From contig NZ_CP048630.1 of assembly GCF_010669125.1 (NCBI RefSeq), forward strand, positions 3,964,001-4,028,000: a DNA stretch of 64,000 nt, given 5' to 3'. The notes beneath the pieces were generated by a model. It was not told the DNA's origin and ran no database searches. It saw only the letters and a list, made by a program, of their open reading frames with translations. A program made the translations under genes and the position numbers. Positions 15,976-24,500 of this stretch are shown here, piece after piece. Within the stretch, counting starts at the first letter, position 1. Each line of letters begins with the position of its first letter. This DNA comes from Ancylobacter pratisalsi. Its GTDB lineage: Bacteria > Pseudomonadota > Alphaproteobacteria > Rhizobiales > Xanthobacteraceae.

Positions 15976-17216
15976 GCGCCGTCTCCTTCGGCGTCCGAGC
16001 GCGCCACCACGCCGCTGGCGACGAGGGTTTCTATCTCACTGGGGTCATAGCCGAGCCCGGCCATCAGTGCGGATGTGTGTTCGCCGAGCCTGGGGCCGGC
16101 CCAGTTCACCACGCCGGGCGTTTCCGACAGTTTGGGCACGATGCCAGGCATCTTCACGTTGGTCCCATCGGGAAGCTGCGAGGGCAGGATCATATCGCGG
16201 CTGAGGTATTGCGGGTCGCTAATGATGTCGGCGACCGAATAGATCCGCCCGTTGGGAACGTCGGCTCGGTCCAGCGCCGCGGTGACCTCCTCGATGGAAT
16301 GACGCCGCGTCCATTCGGTGATGACGCCGTCGATCTCCTCGACATGGGTCACACGGCCATCATTCGAAGCGAGGCGGGGGTCGTTGGCGAGATCCGCGCG
16401 ACCGATCGCCGTCATAAGTCTCTTGAAGATGGCGTCGCCATTGCCGGCGACGATCACATAGCTGCCTTCGGCAGTGGGGTAGGAGTTCGACGGCGCAATG
16501 CCCGGAAGAGAGCCGCCGGACCGTTCGCGCACATATCCCATGAGGTCGTATTCGGGAACGAGGCTCTCCATCATGTTGAAGACGCTCTCGAACAGCGACA
16601 CGTCGACCACCTGTCCCGCCCCGTGCCCCGACTTGATGCGCACCAGCGCCATCAAGGCGCCCATCACCGCGTGAAGGGCGGCGAGGGAGTCGCCGATGGA
16701 AATGCCGGTGCGCGCCGGCGGGCGATCCGGGTCACCGGTGGTGAAGCGCATGCCACCCATCGCCTCGCCCACCGAGCCGAAGCCGGGGCGCTCGCGGTAG
16801 GGGCCGTCCTGGCCGAAGCCGGAAATCCGGACCATGACCAGGTTGGGATTGATCTCCTTGAGGACATCCCAACCCATGCCCCAGCGCTCCAGCGTGCCGG
16901 GACGAAAATTCTCGATCAGCACATCCGCGTCCCGCACTAGGCGGCGGACGATCTCCTGGCCCTCAGGCACGCGAAGATTGATGGCAATGGACTTCTTGTT
17001 GCGCGACTGCAGGTACCACCACAGGGATGTGCCGTTGTGGAGCTTGCGCCATTTGCGAATGGGATCGCCTTCGCCCGGAGCTTCGACCTTGATGACTTCC
17101 GCACCGAATTCCGCCATCAGCCGCGCAGCAAAAGGGGCGGCGATCAGGTTGCCGAGCTCGACAACGCGAATTCCGGCAAGCGGACCCCCATTCGGGATCT
17201 CTGCGGATCCTTCCAT
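15972..17216 (-). CDS. Family III CoA-transferase (CaiB/BaiF)
   Basis: Transfers CoA from a donor thioester to a free acid, 414 residues. Family features: PLAGIRVVELGNLIAAPFAA at the N-terminus, GAEVIKVEAPGEGDPIRKW, the stretch RNKKSIAINLR, the catalytic-aspartate region VLIENFRPGTLERWGM, and GFGQDGPYRERPGFG. The start at 17214-17216 has GGGAGGAG 8 nt upstream; the longer frame to 17555 runs through the LysR 3' end and is rejected. First gene of the leftward module with the lyase and ABC genes. With an HMG-type lyase next door, HMG or a similar dicarboxylate is the likely acceptor. Confidence 0.92.
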   Translation of the reverse strand: MEGSAEIPNGGPLAGIRVVELGNLIAAPFAARLMAEFGAEVIKVEAPGEGDPIRKWRKLHNGTSLWWYLQSRNKKSIAINLRVPEGQEIVRRLVRDADVLIENFRPGTLERWGMGWDVLKEINPNLVMVRISGFGQDGPYRERPGFGSVGEAMGGMRFTTGDPDRPPARTGISIGDSLAALHAVMGALMALVRIKSGHGAGQVVDVSLFESVFNMMESLVPEYDLMGYVRERSGGSLPGIAPSNSYPTAEGSYVIVAGNGDAIFKRLMTAIGRADLANDPRLASNDGRVTHVEEIDGVITEWTRRHSIEEVTAALDRADVPNGRIYSVADIISDPQYLSRDMILPSQLPDGTNVKMPGIVPKLSETPGVVNWAGPRLGEHTSALMAGLGYDPSEIETLVASGVVARSDAEGDGA

Positions 17217-17282
17217 ATGCGACGCTCCTCCCAGATATGCTTTTTTTTGCTCTATCGGTCGAAAGCCGCCGCAGGTCCAATA

Positions 17283-17298
17283 GTCTTTAGACAAAGAC
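17283..17298. promoter_or_regulatory. Inverted repeat, candidate LysR operator before the CoA-transferase gene
   Basis: GTCTTT (17283-17288) and AAAGAC (17293-17298) are exact inverted repeats around AGAC, 67 bp before the CoA-transferase start. They lie between the LysR gene and the operon it probably controls. The right arm overlaps the terminator hairpin of the LysR gene. Confidence 0.4.
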
Positions 17299-17321
17299 CG
17301 TTCGCGATACGCGAACGGTCT
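17290..17321 (-). terminator. Hairpin terminator of the LysR gene
   Basis: AGACCGTTCGCG (17295-17306) pairs exactly with CGCGAACGGTCT (17310-17321) around an ATA loop. The stem starts inside the LysR stop codon, and TTTGTCT follows on the minus strand. The T-run is short, so termination may be partial and let LysR transcripts enter the operon. Confidence 0.65.
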
Positions 17322-18307
17322 CAGTCGATCGTGCGGCGCACACGACGCTCCGACCGGTCCTTGGCACGCAGGTGTTCGAGCAACAACCGCGCCGTCGGCG
17401 GCAGGCTCTCGACCTCGCGCACGACCAGCTTGAGCTGTCGCCGGGCCCATGGGTCGCGCAGCGGAATCGCTTTCAAATTCATGCTCTTGCCCAGAATATC
17501 GAAGGCTCGATCGGGAATGATGCCAAGGCCCATATTGGCTTGCACCATGCGGCACACGGCGTCGAAGCCGGGTACATGCACGCGCAGCTTGATGCTTCGT
17601 CCCGCGAGGCTGGCGGCGTATTGCGAGCGCAGGAAGATGGAACTGGCCGCGTGCAGGCCGATGAAGTCGAAATCAAGCGTCTCCTCGAAAGAGACGCGCT
17701 CGTGGCCGGCCAGTGGATGATCCCGGCGGGCGACGACGACCAGCCGGTCCCGGCGGTAGCGGAAGGTCTCAAGCGACCGGCTTTCGATGTCTCCTGCGCA
17801 TATGCCGATGTCGGCCGCGCCCTCCTCGATGCCGCGCACCACGTCCGAGCTGGGGCATTCCTGGAGGTCGAAGCGCAGCAAGCTGTGCGTTTCCAGAAAC
17901 GCCGGCAGGTCCTCCGGCAGGAATTGGACGATGGCGGAGAGGTTGGCCAGCATGCGCACGTGACCGCGCACGCCCATCGAGTATTCTCCCAGTTCGGCGC
18001 CCATCTTCTCGATGGTTCGTATTGTGATGCGGGCATGGTGCAACAGCGTTTCGCCGGCCGGGGTAAGCGCCATGCCGCGCGCTAACCGGTCGAATAGGGA
18101 CACGCCGAGGATCCCCTCCAGATCGGACAGTCGCTTGGAGACCGCGGAGGCGGCAATCCCTTCACGCAGGGCCGCGCGTGTCAGCGAGCCCTCCTCGCAA
18201 ATGGCGATGAAAAGCCGAAGCGACGTCAGGTCGACGCGCCGGAGAAACTGCTGCATCGCCGATTCCGACGGTTCTGCCGGTGCGGCCTCTGTCAGTGTGA
18301 TCTGCAT
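17321..18307 (-). CDS. LysR-family transcriptional regulator
   Basis: DNA-binding regulator of about 328 residues. The N-terminal winged helix reads LTSLRLFIAICEEGSLTRAA then AASAVSKRLSDLEGILGVSL, and LTPAGETLLHHAR closes the domain. The C-terminal substrate-binding domain has two lobes, with VRMLANLSAIVQFLPEDLPA at its start. I chose the ATG at 18305-18307 because GGGAGG lies five bases upstream. Unlike many LysR genes it is not divergent from its probable target; it lies upstream of the CoA-transferase operon on the same strand. The inducer would be the imported acid or its CoA ester; this is inference. Confidence 0.9.
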   Translation of the reverse strand: MQITLTEAAPAEPSESAMQQFLRRVDLTSLRLFIAICEEGSLTRAALREGIAASAVSKRLSDLEGILGVSLFDRLARGMALTPAGETLLHHARITIRTIEKMGAELGEYSMGVRGHVRMLANLSAIVQFLPEDLPAFLETHSLLRFDLQECPSSDVVRGIEEGAADIGICAGDIESRSLETFRYRRDRLVVVARRDHPLAGHERVSFEETLDFDFIGLHAASSIFLRSQYAASLAGRSIKLRVHVPGFDAVCRMVQANMGLGIIPDRAFDILGKSMNLKAIPLRDPWARRQLKLVVREVESLPPTARLLLEHLRAKDRSERRVRRTID

Positions 18308-18919
18308 GAGGCCCTCCCGGTGCCACATCGTGCCTCTCGGCCGGCAAGACTGGCTGCTCTATCGTTCGGATCGTGGCGACCAATATGACCGTTTGACCCT
18401 TGGCTTCATTGCCGTCATGCCGGTCGGTAGCATTTATAGCCACTCCTATGAGTGTGCGACCAGAACAGCCACCGTGGCCGCCCAGGCTTTCGATGGTGGG
18501 GAGCACTGTAGGGTCGCTCCCCGCACTGTCACTTTGTGCGCCGCGGCGGCGAATTTGCGTGCGCTCCTTGCCCAGCAAGGGACGAGGTGATCGGCGATGT
18601 CGACCTCTCGCCGGTGACAAATCGTGGGAAGCTCAATGGCTGGCGTTGGCTTGGGGTGGTTTCGCTTCCCCCCCGCGGGGTGGAGGTGTTGGCAGCCTGC
18701 GCGGCCGGCAAAGTACTCAAGCGGCGACGGCGCAAGGAGCGGTCGGGTGCGTTGTGCTGGGTGATCTCGGCCACTACTGTTGCTTCGGGTACGAAAGCGA
18801 CGTCTTACTGCGATAGGAAAGGCCTCTCCGGGAGCGCTTTTTGCCGATGAGGTGCGGTGCCCGTGCGCCGGTTGCTGGAATGACCGCCAGACAGCGTTCG
18901 GCAGACACCACTTCGGACT
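18308..18919. other. 612-bp stretch without a recognisable gene
   Basis: It lies between the LysR start and the end of the transglutaminase gene. Short open frames exist on both strands, but none has a believable ribosome binding site and family-like protein. Their predicted products are rich in Arg, Pro, Ser and Gly, as expected from out-of-frame GC-rich DNA. The right side near 18308-18440 should hold the LysR promoter. The CCCCGCGGGG palindrome at 18671-18680 is the only conspicuous element. It could be a decayed gene, but I cannot identify one. Confidence 0.5.
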
Positions 18920-19822
18920 TCATCGGGTTTCAGCTGCCGGTACGTCGCGGACGGAAACCTCCACCTCCATCGCTTCGAACGCATTGCTCATGCCAATAAA
19001 CTCGCCGATTACCGGCATCACCTGACGGATGTCCCGGCCCACCGCGACAGGAATGAGGTTGGCCCCGCCGACGCTTTGGTTCGTCGGATCAAAGGTGATC
19101 CATCCGGCTCCGGGTACATAGACCTCCGCCCATGCATGAGTGGTTCCTGCGCCGGTTGAGCCCACGATCTCCTGGGAGGGATTGTGCAGATAGCCGGAGA
19201 CGATCCGCGCACCGAACCCCAGCGTGCGGACAGCCTCGATGAGCAGCACGGCCATGTCGCGGCATGATCCCCAGCCGCGGTCGAGGGTCTCTATCGGCGA
19301 CTGGGTGCCTTCATCGTCGCGACCCTGATAGGAAATCCACGCAGCGACGCCGGAATTGATGTCCTTCAATAATGCCAGAGTGTCGGTGGGAGCGCTTCGG
19401 ACGAACGCCTGGCTCCATGCTCGCAGTCTTCCCGTCGGATCGGGATATTGGGGCGTCGTCAGGGCGCCGAGATCTGTCCATTCGTCCAGGCTGTACTGGA
19501 AGGGATAGAAAATCGCCGATGCGGCGACCTCGAAGACCGGCCATTCCACGGCATCGAGTTCGATCTCAGAGATGCTCTCGATCATCAGCCTGTCGGTCAT
19601 CGCGTGAAATGTCGCGGTCGCGACCATGTTTCCGGCGACGTCGTGCGCCCATGTCACCATCGCCTCCGGTTCGACGATCAGTTCCATGGAGCCCAGTCTA
19701 AGCTCGCGGGACTCCCGCGGGCGCAACATGAGGCAATGGGGGCGCAGGCTCACGGAGCGGTTGTAGCGATAGGTCGTCCGGTGCCGAATTCTCAACCTGA
19801 TCACTGAAATCTCCCGCTTCAT
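18920..19822 (-). CDS. Transglutaminase-like cysteine peptidase family protein
   Basis: Cytoplasmic protein (no signal peptide), 300 residues. The N-terminal bacterial transglutaminase-like domain begins [20 protein letters not shown]; the core domain shows the catalytic triad Cys in [14 protein letters not shown], His in [12 protein letters not shown] and Asp in WITFDPTN. This family is usually described as protease-like rather than cross-linking. The start codon ATG at 19822 gives the expected N-terminus. It is divergent from the cold-shock gene. Its physiological substrate is unknown. Confidence 0.92.
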   Translation of the reverse strand: MKREISVIRLRIRHRTTYRYNRSVSLRPHCLMLRPRESRELRLGSMELIVEPEAMVTWAHDVAGNMVATATFHAMTDRLMIESISEIELDAVEWPVFEVAASAIFYPFQYSLDEWTDLGALTTPQYPDPTGRLRAWSQAFVRSAPTDTLALLKDINSGVAAWISYQGRDDEGTQSPIETLDRGWGSCRDMAVLLIEAVRTLGFGARIVSGYLHNPSQEIVGSTGAGTTHAWAEVYVPGAGWITFDPTNQSVGGANLIPVAVGRDIRQVMPVIGEFIGMSNAFEAMEVEVSVRDVPAAETR

Positions 19823-20147
19823 CTGCTGCCGCCTTCAATGGGCAACGCCGCGTCTCGAGCCGGTGCTCGCTGTGCCTCATGTTCCGCAATGCGCGAACAC
19901 GTTGGGGGCCATTCTCAATGCTGGAACGACACCAGGCATAAGAAAAAATGGTTCGAATATTAAAAACCCGCCGCGCTTGTAATATCCATCTTGAGAGCAC
20001 ATATTAATTCAGTCGATAAACGGCAAGATGAACGTCTATCTCTCGAACGCTTTTTCGGGTCATTAGGTTCTCTCTTCCTGAAAATGCGATTTCGACGGTC
20101 TGCGTTTTTGCGGGCAAGCCAGAATAATAATTATAAAGGGGTTTCCC
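19823..20147. promoter_or_regulatory. Divergent intergenic region with AT-rich cold-shock leader
   Basis: The part from about 19920 to 20147 is clearly more AT-rich than its surroundings, with A/T runs near 19945, 20000 and 20125-20135. A long untranslated leader is typical of cold-shock mRNAs. One weak promoter candidate is TTGAGA (19991-19996), 17 nt, CGATAA (20014-20019). AAAGGGG just before the ATG at 20148 is the ribosome binding site. Confidence 0.45.
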
Positions 20148-20360
20148 ATGACCACGGGAACCGTAAAATGGTTCAACGCTCAGAAGGGCTTTGGATTCAT
20201 CGCGCCGGATGACGGCGGTAGCGACGCGTTTGTTCACATCAGTGCTGTGGAGCGCGCCGGCATGAGCGATCTGCGCGAAGGTCAGAAGGTGGGCTTTGAG
20301 CTCGTCGCTGACCAGAGAAGCGGTAAGATGTCCGCCGACAGGCTCCAGTCGATCAGTTGA
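20148..20360 (+). CDS. Cold-shock domain protein (CspA family)
   Basis: Single-domain RNA/DNA chaperone of 70 residues, one OB-fold. It has [15 protein letters not shown] (RNP1 KGFGFI) and DAFVHIS (RNP2), the two nucleic-acid-binding strands, and the closing MSADRLQSI. It has the family's normal length. Such proteins melt structured RNA, and some are induced by cold or stationary phase. The AT-rich leader upstream suggests post-transcriptional control. Which Csp paralogue this is cannot be told from the sequence. Confidence 0.96.
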   Translation: MTTGTVKWFNAQKGFGFIAPDDGGSDAFVHISAVERAGMSDLREGQKVGFELVADQRSGKMSADRLQSIS

Positions 20361-20542
20361 TGGCACGACATCGGCGGGCGCCCGATCTTCGGGTTCGCCG
20401 ATAACACATCGCCTCGCCGGTCGACCACGGATGTACTGGCGGCCAGGACGAACGATGAATATGCGATCCGAGGCGCCTTGCGCCTTGTGGCCCCGTGCCT
20501 CCCGCAGGTCGCGGGGCTTTTCGTTCTGACGTCGCCCGGTCA

Positions 20543-20692
20543 ATGCGACATGGAGAGTACGTCAGGGCCAAGGGCCAGCTGCGCGGTAATCGCGAGGCGA
20601 GGAAGCCGAAGAAAATCAGGGGGCCTGTCGTCGTTGGCTCGCCCGAAGACAGGCAGCTCGCATCGATCAGGCCGCCGAAAAAGAAGGGCTGA
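20543..20692 (+). CDS. Small basic conserved protein (RGNREAKKPK-type)
   Basis: A predicted 49-residue protein, very rich in Lys, Arg and Pro, containing RAKGQLRGNREARKPKK and ending PPKKKG. I recall similar small proteins with an RGNREAKKPK core across alpha- and betaproteobacteria, of unknown function. No clear ribosome binding site precedes the ATG at 20543, which lowers confidence; the frame is open further upstream. It lies in a row of small genes between the cold-shock gene and the glucan synthase, and ends 8 bp before the next start. Confidence 0.55.
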   Translation: MRHGEYVRAKGQLRGNREARKPKKIRGPVVVGSPEDRQLASIRPPKKKG

Positions 20693-20700
20693 GCATCGCC

Positions 20701-20961
20701 ATGACGATTCGAACCCGCGAAACCACGGTGACGTTCAGGCATCCATTCAAGTTGAGCGGCATCGATAGTCCGCAGCCGGCCGGGACTTATCGACTTGTGA
20801 TCGACGAAGAGGCGATTCCGGACCTCACCTTCCTCGCTTATCGGCGTTCCGCAACGATGCTCCATACGCCGGCCATCATCACACCGGGCAATTCCGGCCA
20901 GGTCCATGTGGTCAATTCCGACGAGCTGACAAAAGCGCTGGAAGACGACGCCCGGACCTAA
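20701..20961 (+). CDS. Conserved hypothetical protein, 86 residues
   Basis: Short soluble protein beginning MTIRTRETTVTFRHPFKLSG and continuing with PAGTYRLVIDEEAIPDLTFLAYRR-like beta-strand-rich sequence. I have seen similar small proteins in Hyphomicrobiales but know no function. It contains TPAIITPGNSGQVHVVNSDE and a charged C-terminus. It follows the small basic protein by 8 bp and precedes another small gene by 28 bp that has AAGGAGA before its start. These likely form one transcript. Confidence 0.75.
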   Translation: MTIRTRETTVTFRHPFKLSGIDSPQPAGTYRLVIDEEAIPDLTFLAYRRSATMLHTPAIITPGNSGQVHVVNSDELTKALEDDART

Positions 20962-20989
20962 CAGCACACCCGACAAGGAGAAAGCGGCC

Positions 20990-21376
20990 ATGGACTATCT
21001 TGGTGGACTTCGTGGGACCGGCCAGCTTCTCTGCGCAGGAGCAGCGGTCGCGCTGACGCACTATGATTTCGACGGTTATCTCTCAAATTCCGGCCAGGTC
21101 ATGAGCTGCGGCGAGATCCGCCTGCCGGCCTCGACGCTGAAACAGGTATTCGGTCGGGACGATCTGAGCCTGCGCACGGACGAAGGTCGATTGCTGAATC
21201 TTCGCTTCTCCGAGAAGCGCCTGTCGCCGGACGGGGGCGCCGCGCATGTCGACCTCGTGGGCGAACTGCCGGCGGCTCAACATTGGCACCGGCGTTCAGG
21301 CTGGCGCGCGCCTCAGGCTGCTGCTGCGGTGCCGTCTTCGAACCGTCCGCTTCATTCCGGCGTCGCACGCGCATAG
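20990..21376 (+). CDS. Conserved hypothetical protein, 128 residues, possibly altered C-terminus
   Basis: Starts MDYLGGLRGTGQLLCAGAAV after a good AAGGAGA site, and includes HYDFDGYLSNSGQVMSCGEI and LSLRTDEGRLLNLRFSEKR, a pattern I recall from small conserved alphaproteobacterial proteins, often ending near the AHVDLVGELP segment. Here about 30 more residues follow (after position 96) that are rich in Ala, Arg and Ser and look out of frame. A frameshift near 21270 or a genuine extension are both possible. Function unknown. Confidence 0.75.
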   Translation: MDYLGGLRGTGQLLCAGAAVALTHYDFDGYLSNSGQVMSCGEIRLPASTLKQVFGRDDLSLRTDEGRLLNLRFSEKRLSPDGGAAHVDLVGELPAAQHWHRRSGWRAPQAAAAVPSSNRPLHSGVARA

Positions 21377-21512
21377 CCGGCACGCCTCGGTCGCGCCGTC
21401 GTCCGTCCTTCGGCCACGTTGCGTTCGAACAGACTTGCTGTTTGTCGACGGCTATGGCCCTCGACCGCCGCCTGCCCATGCCTCTCGCGCCACGCCGGAC
21501 CGGAAGGTATCC

Positions 21513-24500
21513 ATGAACCCGATCGCTGATCTTCGCCGCTGCTATGAAACCCAGCTTTCGACGTGGCGGGGGCGCCCGTGGAGAGGCTCTGTCTGGGACG
21601 ACACGTCGCCAATCCGCGAGGAGCTGTTCGGCGCCGAGCGGTTGGAACAACATGCAAGAAGTCTGGCGAGAGCCCAGTCGATCACGTTGCCACCGCCATC
21701 CGTGCCCTCGCTGCACGCGCGGCTGAGAAGCAACGCCAGCGTCCTGCTCACTGCCTATCGGGCGACAGCGGGAGACGCAGAAGCCCATCGCACCGTGGTG
21801 CCCGCGGCTGAATGGCTGCTCGACAATTATCATCTCATCGAGGAGCAGATCCGCGAAATTCGCGATGACCTGCCACCGGGTTACTACAGGCAGCTACCCA
21901 AGCTCGCCGACGGGCCGTTCGCCGGCTATCCCAGGGTGCTTGGCCTTGCATGGGCTTATGTTGCCCATACCGACAGCCATTTCGATCCCGAGATGCTGCG
22001 CCGCTTTATCGCGGCCTATCAACAGGTACAGCCGCTGACCATCGGCGAACTGTGGGCGGTGGCGATCACGCTGCGCATCGTACTCATCGAAAACCTGCGT
22101 CGGCTAGCCGACCAGATCACCGCTGGACGCCAGGCGCGTCGTGAGGCCGACCTCCTTGCGGACCAGCTGCGCGCCTCCGGAGAGGCCCGGACGGCGCTCG
22201 ACGCGGACATACTGATCCGTTCTCCGGAGCCTTTGTCGGCAGCGTTCGCGGCCCAGCTGGTCAAGCGTCTCAGGGACCAGGACCCCCGGACGACTCCCGC
22301 GCTGGGATGGCTGGAGACGCGACTGGCAGCACAGGGCAGCTCGGTCGAGGGCGTGGTCCAGCACGCTCAGCAGCGGCTGGGCGCTTCCAATGTCAGCGTG
22401 CGGAATGTCATCACCAGCATGCGGCTGATCTCGGACATCGACTGGGCCGAACTGTTCGAGAGCGTCAGCCTGGTCGATGAAAGGCTGGGTGCGGGCAGCG
22501 CCTTCGCCACGATGGATTTCCCCACACGCGATCTCTACCGAAACGCGATCGAGCAACTTGCCCGCGCCTCGTCGGAGTCCGAGTTGGGCATTGCCAATTT
22601 GGCACTGGAAGCCGTGGCTGCCGCACAATCTGCCCAGTCACAGCAGGGGTCGTCCGACCCGGCCTGCGATCCCGGCTACTATCTCATCGGCTATGGGCGG
22701 AATGCGTTCGAGCGGACGGTCAACTTCCGCCCGCCGGTGCGTCTTCGTCTCAGTCGCCTCAGCATCCGGCTGGGGATCGGGGGCTATGTCGGCACCATTC
22801 TCGCGGTTACCTGCGTACTGGTCGGGCTGGCGCTTTACGCTCTTTCGTCGTCGGGACTGTCGCTGGGGTGGCTGGTGACACTCGCCCTGGTTGGCTTCAT
22901 CCCGGCCAGCGAGGTTGCGACCGCCATGGTGAACCGCGCCGTCGCCTTGTTGTTCGGCGCGACCAGTCTGCCCGGTTTGGAACTTGCGGGCGGCGTGCCG
23001 CCCTCGCTGCGCACCCTTGTCGCCGTGCCGACGCTCCTCACCAACGAGGCGGATCTTCGCGAACAGGTCGAGCGGCTCGAGGTTCACTTTCTCTCCGGTG
23101 CCGGCGGGGATCTCACTTTTGCCTTGCTCTCTGACGGCGTCGATGCCGATGGCGAAGTCATGATTGGCGACGCGCCGCTTTTGGAGTGCGCGTCGCAGGC
23201 GATCGAGCAGTTGAACCTGCGTCACGGGCCAGGTCCGGGTGGCGATCGCTTCCTGCTGTTGCATCGTCGACGCCGGTTCAATCCAGCCGAAGGCAAATGG
23301 ATGGGATGGGAGCGCAAGCGGGGCAAGCTGCATGAGCTCAACCGTCTGCTGCGCGGAGCCGACGATACGTCCTTCATGACTGTCGCGGGGCATGCGCCTC
23401 GCGTTCCGGCGGACGTGCGCTACGTCATCACACTCGACGCCGATACGCGGCTTCCGCGTGACGCGGCGCTCCGACTGATCGGCAAGATGGCACATCCGCT
23501 GAACCGGCCGATGTTCAGCCCCGCTGAGCAGCGTGTCGTCGGGGGCTACGGCATTCTCCAGCCGCGGGTCACGCCCTCGCTGCCGATAGGCCGCGAAGGC
23601 TCATTCTACCAGAGGGTCATTTCCGGCGGCGGTGGCATGGACCCTTATGCCGCGGCGGTTTCCGACGTCTATCAGGATCTGTTCGGTGAAGGTTCCTACA
23701 CCGGCAAGGGCATCTATGAGGTGGACGCCTTCGAGGCCTCGCTGGCGGGACGCATTCCTGAGAATACGCTGCTCAGCCACGATCTCTTCGAGGGTGTCTT
23801 CGCACGCGCGGGGCTGGCCTCGGATGTCGAGGTCGTGGAGGAGTTCCCCTCGCGGTATGATGTCGTCGCCAAGCGGCAACATCGCTGGATGCGCGGCGAC
23901 TGGCAGCTGCTCCCGTGGATCTTCGGACACGGAACCGGACCGCGTGCGCTGACCCCGGTGGGGCGGGGGAAGATGCTCGACAACCTCCGGCGCTCCACGC
24001 ATGCGCCGCTCACATTGTCGGCCATGTGCCTCTGCTGGCTGTTTCCGATGCCTGCAGCGCTTATCGGTACGCTGTTGACCCTTGGCACTATAGCCGTTCC
24101 CGCTTTCCTGCCGATCGTCTTCCGCCTGATCCCGCGCCGCCCCGATGTGCGGATGCGAAGTCACCTCGCCGGGTTGATGGATGATGTGAATCTTGCCGCC
24201 GCCCAGACATGGCTGGCGCTCGTCTTTCTTCCCGATCAGGCTTGGCGTGCCGCTGATGCAGGGGTTCGCACACTGGTGCGGGTGCTTGTGACGCGCCGAC
24301 ATCTGCTGGAATGGACGACGTCCGCCACGTCCTCCGCTGGCCCGCAACTGGACCTCCTCGGTTTCTACCGGCAGATGGCGTGCTCCAGCGTCCTGACCCT
24401 CGTCTTGGCGGCTGGCGCTCTCGCGCTGGCGCCGTCCTCCTGGCCTCTTGTCTTGCCGTTTACGTTGCTCTGGTCGAGCGCGCCCCTTATCGCGCGATGG

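Noticed and set aside
18400..18850. Overlapping 100-138-codon open frames in the 612-bp gap
   Set aside because: No ribosome binding site, low-complexity composition and no family resemblance.
21246..21512. N-terminal extension of the glucan synthase frame
   Set aside because: Overlaps the small gene at 20990-21376 and lacks synthase-like sequence; GGAAGG before 21513 fixes the start.
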